In this document: piece by piece, positions 16,940 through 24,301 of the stretch
Layout of the letters: the number at the start of each line of letters is the position of its first letter
Position numbering within the stretch: the stretch's first letter is position 1
Assembly (NCBI GenBank): GCA_017302015.1
Contig: JAFLEE010000060.1
Location: forward strand, 1 to 34,205
Source of the DNA: Spirochaetota bacterium
GTDB taxonomy: Bacteria > Spirochaetota > UBA12135 > COTS27 > JAFLEE01
DNA: 34,205 nt
Direction of reading: 5' to 3'
The notes under the pieces: generated by a model
What the model saw: the letters and a program-made list of their open reading frames with translations, nothing else
What the model was told of the DNA's origin: nothing
The model's database searches: none
Position numbers and translations under genes: made by a program

Positions 16940-17662
16940 CTACTCGACCGCTATCTTACGGAATTGATCGATCGGGAATTTGAAACCTTTCAATGCCGAC
17001 TTCGTCTCTTCCATCTCGTCTTTGATCGTCAAACCCGTATTGACCAGACCGAAATCGCCATAAGTCTTGCAGTAGTGGAATTCCAAAGTTCCAATATAAT
17101 TGTAGGTATTTGAATCGATCGTGAACCTGTGTTTCGGATAATCCAAATAACTGTAGTCGTACTCGGTCCTTGAATACGAGACGCCCACTCCGATCGACAG
17201 ATTGGGCGAGGGCCTGGCGATGGTCATGTTTCCGGAATTCCCTAAATTTACGGGCGCGCCGCCGTTTATCTTTGGTTTGTTCGGAAAATAACGGTCAAGG
17301 GTCATCTCCTCGTTCGTCGATTTGATCAGCGGGAATTTTCCGCCGACATCATACAGGCAAAGGATCTCATAATCCCCCGGCGGAATCGAGCAAATGAACG
17401 ACCCGTTCTCTTTCTTACGGCCAAACTTATAGAGGCTGAAGATCTTCTTTGTCTTCAAGTTTTTCGCGAGAATATAATACTCGACGGCTTCAATCCCGAA
17501 TAATTTAGGAACACCGACCTTGTCGAATACGGGTCGGATCCGCCCCATCAAATATGAATTCCTTTCGATATTGGGCTTGGAATTTTTCCCCATATAGGGG
17601 AGCATGGTCGTGCAACCAGCGAGAACCAACCCAAGAAACAATGCAGAAAGCGGTTTAACCAT
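16940..17662 (-). CDS. Lipoprotein of unknown function
   Basis: The ATG at 17662 follows AAGGAT. The 240-residue product starts with a lipoprotein signal peptide ending in VLAGC (Cys17), so it should be lipidated and membrane-attached. A central segment GSFICSIPPGDYEILCLYD has the PPG-x-Y shape of carboxypeptidase-regulatory-like beta domains found in envelope lipoproteins. The rest is rich in Tyr, Asn and Lys with beta-strand character. Base composition is markedly more AT-rich than the sulfatase on one side and the GC-rich genes further on, which may indicate separate ancestry. It converges with the sulfatase gene, about 175 bases apart. I do not recognise the family. Confidence 0.68.
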   Translation of the reverse strand: MVKPLSALFLGLVLAGCTTMLPYMGKNSKPNIERNSYLMGRIRPVFDKVGVPKLFGIEAVEYYILAKNLKTKKIFSLYKFGRKKENGSFICSIPPGDYEILCLYDVGGKFPLIKSTNEEMTLDRYFPNKPKINGGAPVNLGNSGNMTIARPSPNLSIGVGVSYSRTEYDYSYLDYPKHRFTIDSNTYNYIGTLEFHYCKTYGDFGLVNTGLTIKDEMEETKSALKGFKFPIDQFRKIAVE

Positions 17663-18132
17663 ATTTATCCTTCGGTGCTAAAGAGAATGTCATGAAGGTG
17701 ATCGACGCAAAAAAGGATATCATGAAAAGCGCATCGAATGTCCCCGACCCCCTTCCCCGCGAAGAAATTTGGCTCCGCCTCCGATAGCAAGCTTTCGCAT
17801 CCGAGTCTTCGAGCATTCGAAGCGGGTCGTCGAGGAAAAGTGGGCCAGTCCCCCTTTGATCACCGGATACGACCTTGAATGCATGGGGCTGTCGATGAAT
17901 GGAATGCATAATGGGAGGATCCCTCGAATCGTAAAAGATCGTGGCTCAGGATCACAAGGCTATCGCTTTGCGAAGCCGGCATCATACATGAAGCACGGCC
18001 ATGGACGATAAAGGGAATTCCTAATTTGATCGCCCGAGTCTCCCTGATGTTAAGGTATTCCTGGTTGTCCGCAGAGGGCTTTCGATTTCAGAAGGCAAGT
18101 TGCCGGAGACTTACTGTGATGGAGCGTGTCCC
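17663..18132. other. Divergent intergenic region, nothing certain
   Basis: These 470 bases separate the lipoprotein gene (minus) from the second GH99-like gene (plus), so promoters for both must be here. I found no good hexamer pair. A minus-strand frame overlapping the lipoprotein start has no motif. Confidence 0.3.
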
Positions 18133-19293
18133 ATGAACTACCCTCGCGTGTGGATTAGTTTATTCTTATCAATTTCCACAGGCGCTCTCCACCCCATCCA
18201 CTCGGCCCCCATCCGGGTGGGTGTGATCCGATGGGGAGCATGGACATCAAATTTCCTCCAGTCGGAATACTTGGCCGCCACAAATTGGCATGGGCGTCTT
18301 CCTTACTTTGCCATTCGTACCAACGGGAAAGTCATCATCGACGAATGCCAGCAAGGAGTGATGGATCAGGATCTGCTCTACGCTTCGAGTGCGGGCATCG
18401 ATTATTGGGCCGTCAACTTCCGTTTTTGGCCAAGGGATCTACGACGCGATCCCACTTGGAAATGGTACACCCCCGATCTCCCCGCGCTGCACCGCAGAAG
18501 CGTGTACCGCAACCGTGTCAAGTATTGCCTGTTCCTCCAGGATCATTTGTTGGGGCCGAACCGGGGCGCTGATCCGAATTGGGATTACCGGGCCGAATGG
18601 CGCAAGATAGTCGATGAGATCGTGGCCATGTTTCGAGAAGACATCTACCAAAAAGTGATGGAAAATCGGCCCCTGCTCTATGTTCTTGGCGCTGAAAAGT
18701 TTGGCTATTTCATTTCGCCGGCTGAAATGAAGGATGGTTTCGAGCTCCTCAGCGCCCAATGTGAAGCCATTGGCCTTGGGAAGCCGTATGTGACGGGCAT
18801 GCTTTGGTTGCAGGGCGGGGAGCGTTCCCGATTCAAGAACGAGGCAGGGTTCGACGCCGTGAGCGGTTATGGGGCGCCCATCCATCCCGAGATCAGGCTC
18901 AATCCTGGGCAAAAGATTTTCAACAATTTTCCTTATTCCAAATTAGCCGAAGCGAACGCTGCCTTCTGGGATTATTTCGGCAGGGCGGGGTTTCAAATCA
19001 TCCCCCCACTCAATGAGGGATGGGATTCAAGACCCGCACAAGTAAAGAAATTTCCGCTCTATGATCGCCCCGAGGAAGGGCCCTGGTTCGCCCGGGGCAC
19101 CGACGAGGAGTTGTCTGAAAATGTCCGCGCAGCCTGCCAATGGGTGATCGAACACCCCGAGTCCTGCGAGACCAACTCCATCCTCATCTATAACTGGAGC
19201 GAGTACGTGGAAGGCGGCTTCCTTTGCCCGACTAGGGATGCAGGCAGTTCAAGATTAGATGCCGTCAAGAGGGCATTGGCCCGATTTAAATAG
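18133..19293 (+). CDS. GH99/WbsX-like glycoside-hydrolase-type protein, copy 2, secreted
   Basis: A 386-residue protein with a signal peptide (residues 1-24, likely cleavage near IHSA). The ATG at 18133 has GGAG nine bases upstream. The mature part begins IRVGVIRWGAW, followed by a YWAVNF strand, and it ends with LNEGWDSRP and YNWSEYVEGGFLCPT. The last motif matches the WNEWxEGxxLxP signature of GH99/WbsX-like proteins, whose acidic residues are catalytic in true GH99 endo-mannosidases. It is a clear relative of the gene at 2875-4104, especially in the first and last 40 residues, with a diverged middle. Cleavage of mannan-like polymers is plausible by family, but unproven. After the TAG the same frame stays open for 47 codons (see the next entry). 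Confidence 0.76.
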   Translation: MNYPRVWISLFLSISTGALHPIHSAPIRVGVIRWGAWTSNFLQSEYLAATNWHGRLPYFAIRTNGKVIIDECQQGVMDQDLLYASSAGIDYWAVNFRFWPRDLRRDPTWKWYTPDLPALHRRSVYRNRVKYCLFLQDHLLGPNRGADPNWDYRAEWRKIVDEIVAMFREDIYQKVMENRPLLYVLGAEKFGYFISPAEMKDGFELLSAQCEAIGLGKPYVTGMLWLQGGERSRFKNEAGFDAVSGYGAPIHPEIRLNPGQKIFNNFPYSKLAEANAAFWDYFGRAGFQIIPPLNEGWDSRPAQVKKFPLYDRPEEGPWFARGTDEELSENVRAACQWVIEHPESCETNSILIYNWSEYVEGGFLCPTRDAGSSRLDAVKRALARFK

Positions 19294-19901
19294 TTTGTGG
19301 CAACCGACGGTGACGGCGTTGTGGAAATGACCAGCGGACACGACCCGTGGAAAAGCCGGACTATGCCGCAATTCGGCAATTTAGATTCAGGCAAAGGTCC
19401 GGTAGCGCCGACGCATGACCGATATGCGTTTATCTAACCTTTAGCGCGGGTTGATTCACACGTTCGCGCAATAGGGGTTTTGAACGGGTCGACGACATAA
19501 GATTCGGCGAGTACTTGGAGGCAGGACTCGATATCCACGTCATCGCGGCGGATGGCCAGTTCTGGGGCAGTGGTAAATATTTCAAACCTGCCAATCGATG
19601 ACGAATATCCACATCGAACGATAATCGCTTCGGAAAAACCATTTGCGAGTCCGCCCTGGACCGAAGGTTTGCCTCTTGAGAGATGGCGTGGAAGCGGAGG
19701 GACCGGCTGCACTTGGGCTTTTTGGCACTGGGTTGGCGCCGCATCGATTCCTATCAATCCCGAAAAGCATGCGCGTTAATTGGTGTGTGAATCGCAGGAG
19801 AGGACCGACAGCGAGGACCGCGGGCTTCCATGATCCGCGCCGGAGTCGGGCCGGAACGACCATCGATGGAGTTGCGCGTATCCTACATCAACATTCATGG
19901 A
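19294..19901. other. Gap between GH99-like copy 2 and the AraC gene; in-frame tail
   Basis: Directly after the GH99-like stop the same frame stays open to TAA at about 19436 and reads ATDGDGVVEMTSGHDPW. This resembles a thrombospondin type-3 calcium-binding repeat (D-x-D-G-D-G ... G-x-D-P), such as often ends secreted proteins. Nothing else convincing is present: frames at 19434-19863 have no recognised motif. No terminator was found. Confidence 0.3.
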
Positions 19902-20828
19902 TTATTTGGTTTGTCGGGTGGGCGATCGTCCGATCGGTCCCGGTGATCGTCCTTCCGCAAACGAATCCATCTCGGCCACGAAGGCTTGCCGTTTTCGCCA
20001 CGCGCCCATGCCCGTTCCATGGGCCTTGAGGAAGCACCGCGCGGCCAAAATGTAACTTGGGTATCCGGCGGCCTCGGCCGCCCGAGCGGCTCCCAAGCGC
20101 GTGGTGCGCAGGAGTTCTTCCAGCCGCCGCATGCGTGCTTTCGCAACGAAGGCGCGGGGCGTGCAGCCGACGTGACGGAGGAAGACTCGGCTGATATGCT
20201 CGCGGGAAAGGCCGAAGCGCCGGGCCATGCGTTGAATTTTGCGCTTCTCGGCCAGGTTCTCGGTGAGTTCTATCGGAATGGCATCGCTGAACGAGGGATC
20301 GGTGCGCGCGGGGGCCAGCCGGGTGTCCACCCAAACGGCCACGGCGCGCCAGAGATCATGGCAGCGCAGGCTGAGAGCCTCGTAGTGGATTCCCCTGCAC
20401 GCCTTCAGATCGTGGAACAGTTCGGGTAGGGTCTGCGCGACGGATTGCTCTGGCAGGATGGCGAAGCGCGAGGGAAGCCTTTTCAAAAGGAACTCCACGA
20501 GGATGGGGTCTTCCACGGCGAACCAAAGGGTTTCGATGCGGCGCGATCCCAGGTTCTGGGCGCCGCCGTACCACGCGTCCAATGGCTGCAGGGTGAGGAG
20601 CGCCGCCCCCTCGGGCACAGTGAGCCTCCTTGAGGCCAATTCAAGTTCGAGGGAGCCTACCGCCACCCACTCCAGCACCATCGTCGGCCTGGATTGGCTG
20701 CGTTGTTTGCGCACGCGGTAGGCCGGCGCGGGTACCCGGTTGAAACCGATGGCGGAAGGAATGGGGGAGTGGAGCCCCCGGCGTTCCCGGAAAGGGTTGA
20801 AGAAGCCTTTACCTGTCTGGGGGAGCAT
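19902..20828 (-). CDS. AraC-family transcriptional regulator
   Basis: The 308-residue protein has an N-terminal ligand-sensing region (cupin-like strands such as GAALLTLQPLDAWYGG, about 70-95) and a C-terminal pair of helix-turn-helix motifs (about 200-285): a RMARRFGLSREHISRVFLRHVG helix pair, then a second one around AARAAEAAGYPSYILAARCFLKAHGTG. These match the AraC/XylS DNA-binding domain. The gene diverges from the GH49-like gene; the intervening 116 bases hold palindromic sequence that may be its operator. The usual logic would be activation of the polysaccharide gene by a sugar ligand. The start near 20828 lacks a clear ribosome-binding site and could lie further in. About 30 residues after the HTH domain form an unusual C-terminal tail. 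Confidence 0.85.
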   Translation of the reverse strand: MLPQTGKGFFNPFRERRGLHSPIPSAIGFNRVPAPAYRVRKQRSQSRPTMVLEWVAVGSLELELASRRLTVPEGAALLTLQPLDAWYGGAQNLGSRRIETLWFAVEDPILVEFLLKRLPSRFAILPEQSVAQTLPELFHDLKACRGIHYEALSLRCHDLWRAVAVWVDTRLAPARTDPSFSDAIPIELTENLAEKRKIQRMARRFGLSREHISRVFLRHVGCTPRAFVAKARMRRLEELLRTTRLGAARAAEAAGYPSYILAARCFLKAHGTGMGAWRKRQAFVAEMDSFAEGRSPGPIGRSPTRQTK

Positions 20829-20841
20829 TTATGACGGTGTG

Positions 20842-20887
20842 TGATTAAATCATAAGAGTATATCCTGTATCACAATCGTATATACTC
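20842..20887. promoter_or_regulatory. Palindromic operator candidate between AraC and GH49-like genes
   Basis: Two inverted repeats lie side by side. TGATTAAATCA (20842-20852) is a perfect 11-bp palindrome. GAGTATAT (20856-20863) pairs with ATATACTC (20880-20887) across 16 bases. The spacing is close to what a dimeric regulator could span, and the sequence is AT-rich within GC-rich surroundings. TATATC and TATACT within it could serve as -10 elements. Confidence 0.42.
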
Positions 20888-20944
20888 GTTCCTCCCGGGT
20901 GGGCTACCATGTCTCTGCGCGGTTCGATCTCGCGACGGAGCCCC

Positions 20945-22516
20945 ATGAAACCTGCCGGATTCATCATTCTCCTGACGGCGTACCTCTCGGGGGCCCCCGC
21001 TTCCGGCCTGGTCATTCCGGGCTCGGTTCCTGGCCTGGCGCCATCTCCGCACTATAGGTTGGCGGTGCGCTTGGTGAAGGGAGACCCTTCCTTCGCTCCC
21101 GCTTTTGCCATGCTGACGGCGTGCAAGGACAAAGGCGACAAACCCAAAGTGGATAATTATTTCCCGCATCTCTCAGGTTGGAGTCACACGTATATTAACT
21201 TGGAGATGACCGCCCCGATCGAGGTGGAAATCGGTCGGGTAAACGGAGAGCCCATCCGTAAGGCGACCCCTCATCCGAAACATCGCGTGAAGTCATGTGA
21301 AATTCGGAGTGGAAAAGCTTACGTCATCCTGGAACAGGCGGCCCTTGTTACCGTCGATATCGATGGCCAAATGGACGATCAGGATACGGGGAAGTCTCCT
21401 GGCGGGAGTTACGTCGGCCCACTCATCCACACCGTGTCCATCTTCGCCAATCCGCCCCTGACGGGTTGCCCCCGCCCGGAGGATGATGGGGTTTTTGCGC
21501 TGAAGCCGGGCACGACGCCCCCGATCGAGGGCGAGTGGAAGACGCTCTATTTCCTTCCCGGGGTGCACGATATCGGCGCGGCCTATCCCATCCGCCATAG
21601 CCGCCAGTACTATATCCCGGGAGACGCGATCGTCTACGGCGGCCTCAACTCCGGAAGTAACTGGAACAATGGCCACGACATACGCATCTTTGGCCACGGA
21701 ACGCTCTCGGGGGCCCGCATGCCCCATCCGAAATTCCTACCTCCCGGCCGGGGTCCCGATTCTCTCCAAGACCCCATCCACATCCTGGGCGCGGCGAACA
21801 CCCGGGTGGAGGGGATCACGCTCGCCGATTCGGCCTATCACTCCCTCATGCTCATCTCGGGTTATGATCCGCAGAAGCCCACCGATATCCGTTGGGTGAA
21901 GATCATCACTTGGCGCGGGAACGGAGACGGCATCAACCCGTTCGGCAACGGCCTCTTGGAGGATTGCTTCATCCGCACCCAGGACGACAGCACCTATGTG
22001 AACGGCCGTGGCCTTCGAAGGCTCGTGCTGTGGAACGACTGGAACGGGTCTTCCTTTGTGCTCTCGGCATTGCCGAGAGTGACGGACCGGACCCTCGTCG
22101 TAGAAGATTGCGACGTGATCTACGCCCGTGCGGGTTGGCATCAATGGGCCGGGGGCCGCGTATTCAATATGCGGGGCGAAGGACGCGGCGAATGCGGCGC
22201 GGGTGTGGTCTTCCGCGATATCCGTGTGGAGGATCCCCGGCCGACCCTTCAGGCCTTCTGCATCCAGATGCGGATGCAGCCGCCATATGGGAAGCCCGAG
22301 ACCGCGAGAAAGGCGGGCGACCTTAGCGGGGTCGTGTTCCAGAATATCTCCATTGCGGCGGCGAGTATCCTGGGAGAACCGGAGATTCTTTTCGGGATGG
22401 AGGGAGCCTGGATCCACGACTTGACGTTCGAGAATTTCACCGTCGCAGGCCGTAAAATCACCTCCGCAAATTTCTTCACCACCAACGCGTTCGTTAAGAA
22501 TCTGGAGTTCCGTTAG
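20945..22516 (+). CDS. Secreted GH49-like (dextranase/isopullulanase family) beta-helix glycoside hydrolase
   Basis: A 523-residue protein with a signal peptide (MKPAGFIILLTAYLSGAPAS). ATG 20945 follows ACGGAG. An N-terminal beta-sandwich part (about 20-190) precedes a right-handed parallel beta-helix seen as repeating turns: IRIFGHGTLSGARM, TRVEGITLADSAYHSLMLI, IRWVKIITWRGNGDGINP, LLEDCFIRTQDDSTYV. The putative catalytic aspartates are Asp328 (NGDGINP), Asp347 and Asp348 (TQDDS). Their 19-plus-1 spacing matches what I recall for the catalytic residues of the GH49 dextranase Dex49A (376, 395, 396). GH28 polygalacturonases share the fold but have a different NTD/DD/GHG pattern. The likely role is endo-hydrolysis of an alpha-glucan or a related polymer outside the cytoplasm, under control of the divergent AraC gene. 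Confidence 0.78.
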   Translation: MKPAGFIILLTAYLSGAPASGLVIPGSVPGLAPSPHYRLAVRLVKGDPSFAPAFAMLTACKDKGDKPKVDNYFPHLSGWSHTYINLEMTAPIEVEIGRVNGEPIRKATPHPKHRVKSCEIRSGKAYVILEQAALVTVDIDGQMDDQDTGKSPGGSYVGPLIHTVSIFANPPLTGCPRPEDDGVFALKPGTTPPIEGEWKTLYFLPGVHDIGAAYPIRHSRQYYIPGDAIVYGGLNSGSNWNNGHDIRIFGHGTLSGARMPHPKFLPPGRGPDSLQDPIHILGAANTRVEGITLADSAYHSLMLISGYDPQKPTDIRWVKIITWRGNGDGINPFGNGLLEDCFIRTQDDSTYVNGRGLRRLVLWNDWNGSSFVLSALPRVTDRTLVVEDCDVIYARAGWHQWAGGRVFNMRGEGRGECGAGVVFRDIRVEDPRPTLQAFCIQMRMQPPYGKPETARKAGDLSGVVFQNISIAAASILGEPEILFGMEGAWIHDLTFENFTVAGRKITSANFFTTNAFVKNLEFR

Positions 22517-22688
22517 GAAGGGTCACCACAAACGAGATCGGGACCCGGGACGGATCCCCATCGGGAGACAGGTAAGACGGTGGCTTGGCCAATTACCTGT
22601 TTCAATGCGCCGGAAAAGCAAACGAAGGATAGGAGACAAGCCGCAAAGCTTTGCCTAACTAGAGTTTGGCCTAAAAAAGTGACCCCCC

Positions 22689-23492
22689 TCACCCACCCCC
22701 CGGCAACCGCGGCACCGCCCCCACCAACGCCCGCGTATACGCATCCTTCGGCTCCCGCAAAATCTGGTCCGGATGCCCGCGCTCCACGAGGCGCCCGGCC
22801 TTCATGACGAGCACTTCGTCGCAGAAATGGTCCACCACCGCGAGGTCGTGGGAGATGAAGAGGTAGGCCACTCCGAGTTCTTCCCGCAGGTCGGCGAGGA
22901 GATTGAGGATGCCGGCCTGGACGGAGACGTCGAGGGCGCTCACGGCCTCGTCGAGGACGATGAAGCGCGGTTCCACGGCCAGGGCGCGGGCGAGGGCGAC
23001 GCGTTGGCGCTGGCCGCCGGAGAGTTCGTGGGGGTAGCGGTCGAGCCAGGCGGGGTCGAGGCCGACCTTGCGAAAAAGCGCGGCGCAGCGGTCGCGGCGT
23101 TCGGAGGCGGCGAGGCGCGGGAAATGGATGACGAGGGCCTCGCCGATGAGTTCGCCGAGGCTCAGGCGGGGGTTGAGGCTCGCCCCGGGGTCTTGGAAGA
23201 CGATTTGGAGCTGCCTTCGGAAGGGACGGAAGTCTTCTTCGGAGAGGTTCTGGAGGGCCTTGCCCTCCCAGCTGATCTCACCTTCGGAGACCGGGGCCAG
23301 GCGCAAGAGGGCCTTGCCCACCGAAGATTTTCCGCTGCCGCTTTCGCCCACCAGACCCACGACGCCCGCCGGCGGAACATCGAAAGAGATGGCTTCGGCG
23401 GCCCGGATCTCCTGGACCACGCGGCGAAGGAAGGCGGAATGGATGGGATAGCGCACCGAGAGATTGCGAACGGAGAGGAGCGGCGCGGTCAC
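22689..23492 (-). CDS. oppF: Oligopeptide ABC transporter ATP-binding protein (OppF/DppF type)
   Basis: A 267-residue ABC ATPase. Walker A is GESGSGKS (49-56), the signature LSGGQRQR begins at 157, and Walker B is FIVLDE with Glu182, followed by the ISHDLAVV His switch. An oligopeptide-type C-terminal extension (KDAYTRALVGAVPRLPGGG) supports the OppD/OppF subfamily; family members couple ATP hydrolysis to import through an OppBC channel. The start overlaps the stop of the upstream oppD-like gene by four bases (ATGA), so it is the last gene of a four-gene operon. The gene is very GC-rich. Peptide specificity is by family; nickel or sugar import is a possible alternative for this superfamily. 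Confidence 0.92.
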   Translation of the reverse strand: MTAPLLSVRNLSVRYPIHSAFLRRVVQEIRAAEAISFDVPPAGVVGLVGESGSGKSSVGKALLRLAPVSEGEISWEGKALQNLSEEDFRPFRRQLQIVFQDPGASLNPRLSLGELIGEALVIHFPRLAASERRDRCAALFRKVGLDPAWLDRYPHELSGGQRQRVALARALAVEPRFIVLDEAVSALDVSVQAGILNLLADLREELGVAYLFISHDLAVVDHFCDEVLVMKAGRLVERGHPDQILREPKDAYTRALVGAVPRLPGGG

Positions 23493-24301
23493 GGGGCCAC
23501 CTCGGAGAGGGTCGGAAAGCGCTTGAGCCTCGCGCCCAGTCGCGGCACGCAGGCCAGGAGGCCACGGGTATAGGGGTGCTTCGGCGCCGAAATCACCTCG
23601 AGGAAGGGCCCCTGTTCCACGATCTTCCCGTGGCGCATGACGGCGATGCGGTCGGCGAACGAGGTAAGGAGCGCCATATGGTGGGTGATGAAGAGCACGG
23701 CCATGGCGCGCTTTCTCCGCTCCGTCTTGAGCAGTTCGAGGATCTGGGCCTGCACCGTCACGTCGAGGGCGGTGGTGGGCTCGTCGGCGATGAGGAGGTC
23801 GGGCTCTCCGGCGAGGGCCATGGCGATGATGGCCCTCTGTTGCATCCCCCCGGAGAGTTCGTGGGGCCAGGCGCGCGCGGCGCGTTCGGGGTCGGGCAGG
23901 CCCGTCTCGCCCAGGAGGCGCACGGCTTCTTTCATGGCGGGAACGCCCGGTCGGTGCTGGCGCACGGCCTCGGCCACCTGGCGGCCCACCCGCAGGAGCG
24001 GATGCAGCGCGCTCATGGGTTCTTGGAAGACGTAGGCGATGCGGCCCCCGCGAACGCGGCGGAGGTCGCGGGGCGCGAGCGACAGGAGATCCGTATCGCC
24101 GAGGAGGGCCCGGCCTCGGATCTCGGCGGCGCGCTCGGGGAGGAGGCGGGTGAGGGCGAGGGCCGACGCGCTCTTGCCGCTGCCGCTTTCCCCCACCAGG
24201 GCGAGCACTTCCCCCTTCTGGATCTCGAAGGAGATCCCGGCCACCGCCTCGACGCTGCGGAAATGGACGTGGAGGTCTTCCACCCGAAGCAGCGGCGTCA
24301 T
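23489..24301 (-). CDS. oppD: Oligopeptide ABC transporter ATP-binding protein (OppD/DppD type)
   Basis: A 270-residue ABC ATPase, the partner of the OppF-like protein. Walker A GESGSGKS (37-44), Q-loop VFQEPMSALHP (91-101), signature ELSGGMQQR (148-156), Walker B LLIADE with Glu174, and a FITHHM switch region are all present. MSALHP and the C-terminal HPYTRGLLACVPRL are typical of the OppD branch. The ATG at 24301 overlaps the stop of the fused permease by four bases, and its own stop overlaps oppF by four, indicating translational coupling. Two distinct ATPases are expected for an Opp-type importer with a heteromeric channel; here the channel is one chain. Confidence 0.92.
   Translation of the reverse strand: MTPLLRVEDLHVHFRSVEAVAGISFEIQKGEVLALVGESGSGKSASALALTRLLPERAAEIRGRALLGDTDLLSLAPRDLRRVRGGRIAYVFQEPMSALHPLLRVGRQVAEAVRQHRPGVPAMKEAVRLLGETGLPDPERAARAWPHELSGGMQQRAIIAMALAGEPDLLIADEPTTALDVTVQAQILELLKTERRKRAMAVLFITHHMALLTSFADRIAVMRHGKIVEQGPFLEVISAPKHPYTRGLLACVPRLGARLKRFPTLSEVAP

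Noticed and set aside
19434-19863. Overlapping frames on both strands before the AraC gene
   Set aside because: Some stretches look protein-like but no family was recognised and no start signal supports them.
22643-22654. Perfect 12-bp palindrome GCAAAGCTTTGC downstream of oppF
   Set aside because: No loop-compatible stem followed by a T run, and short palindromes occur by chance; not called a terminator.
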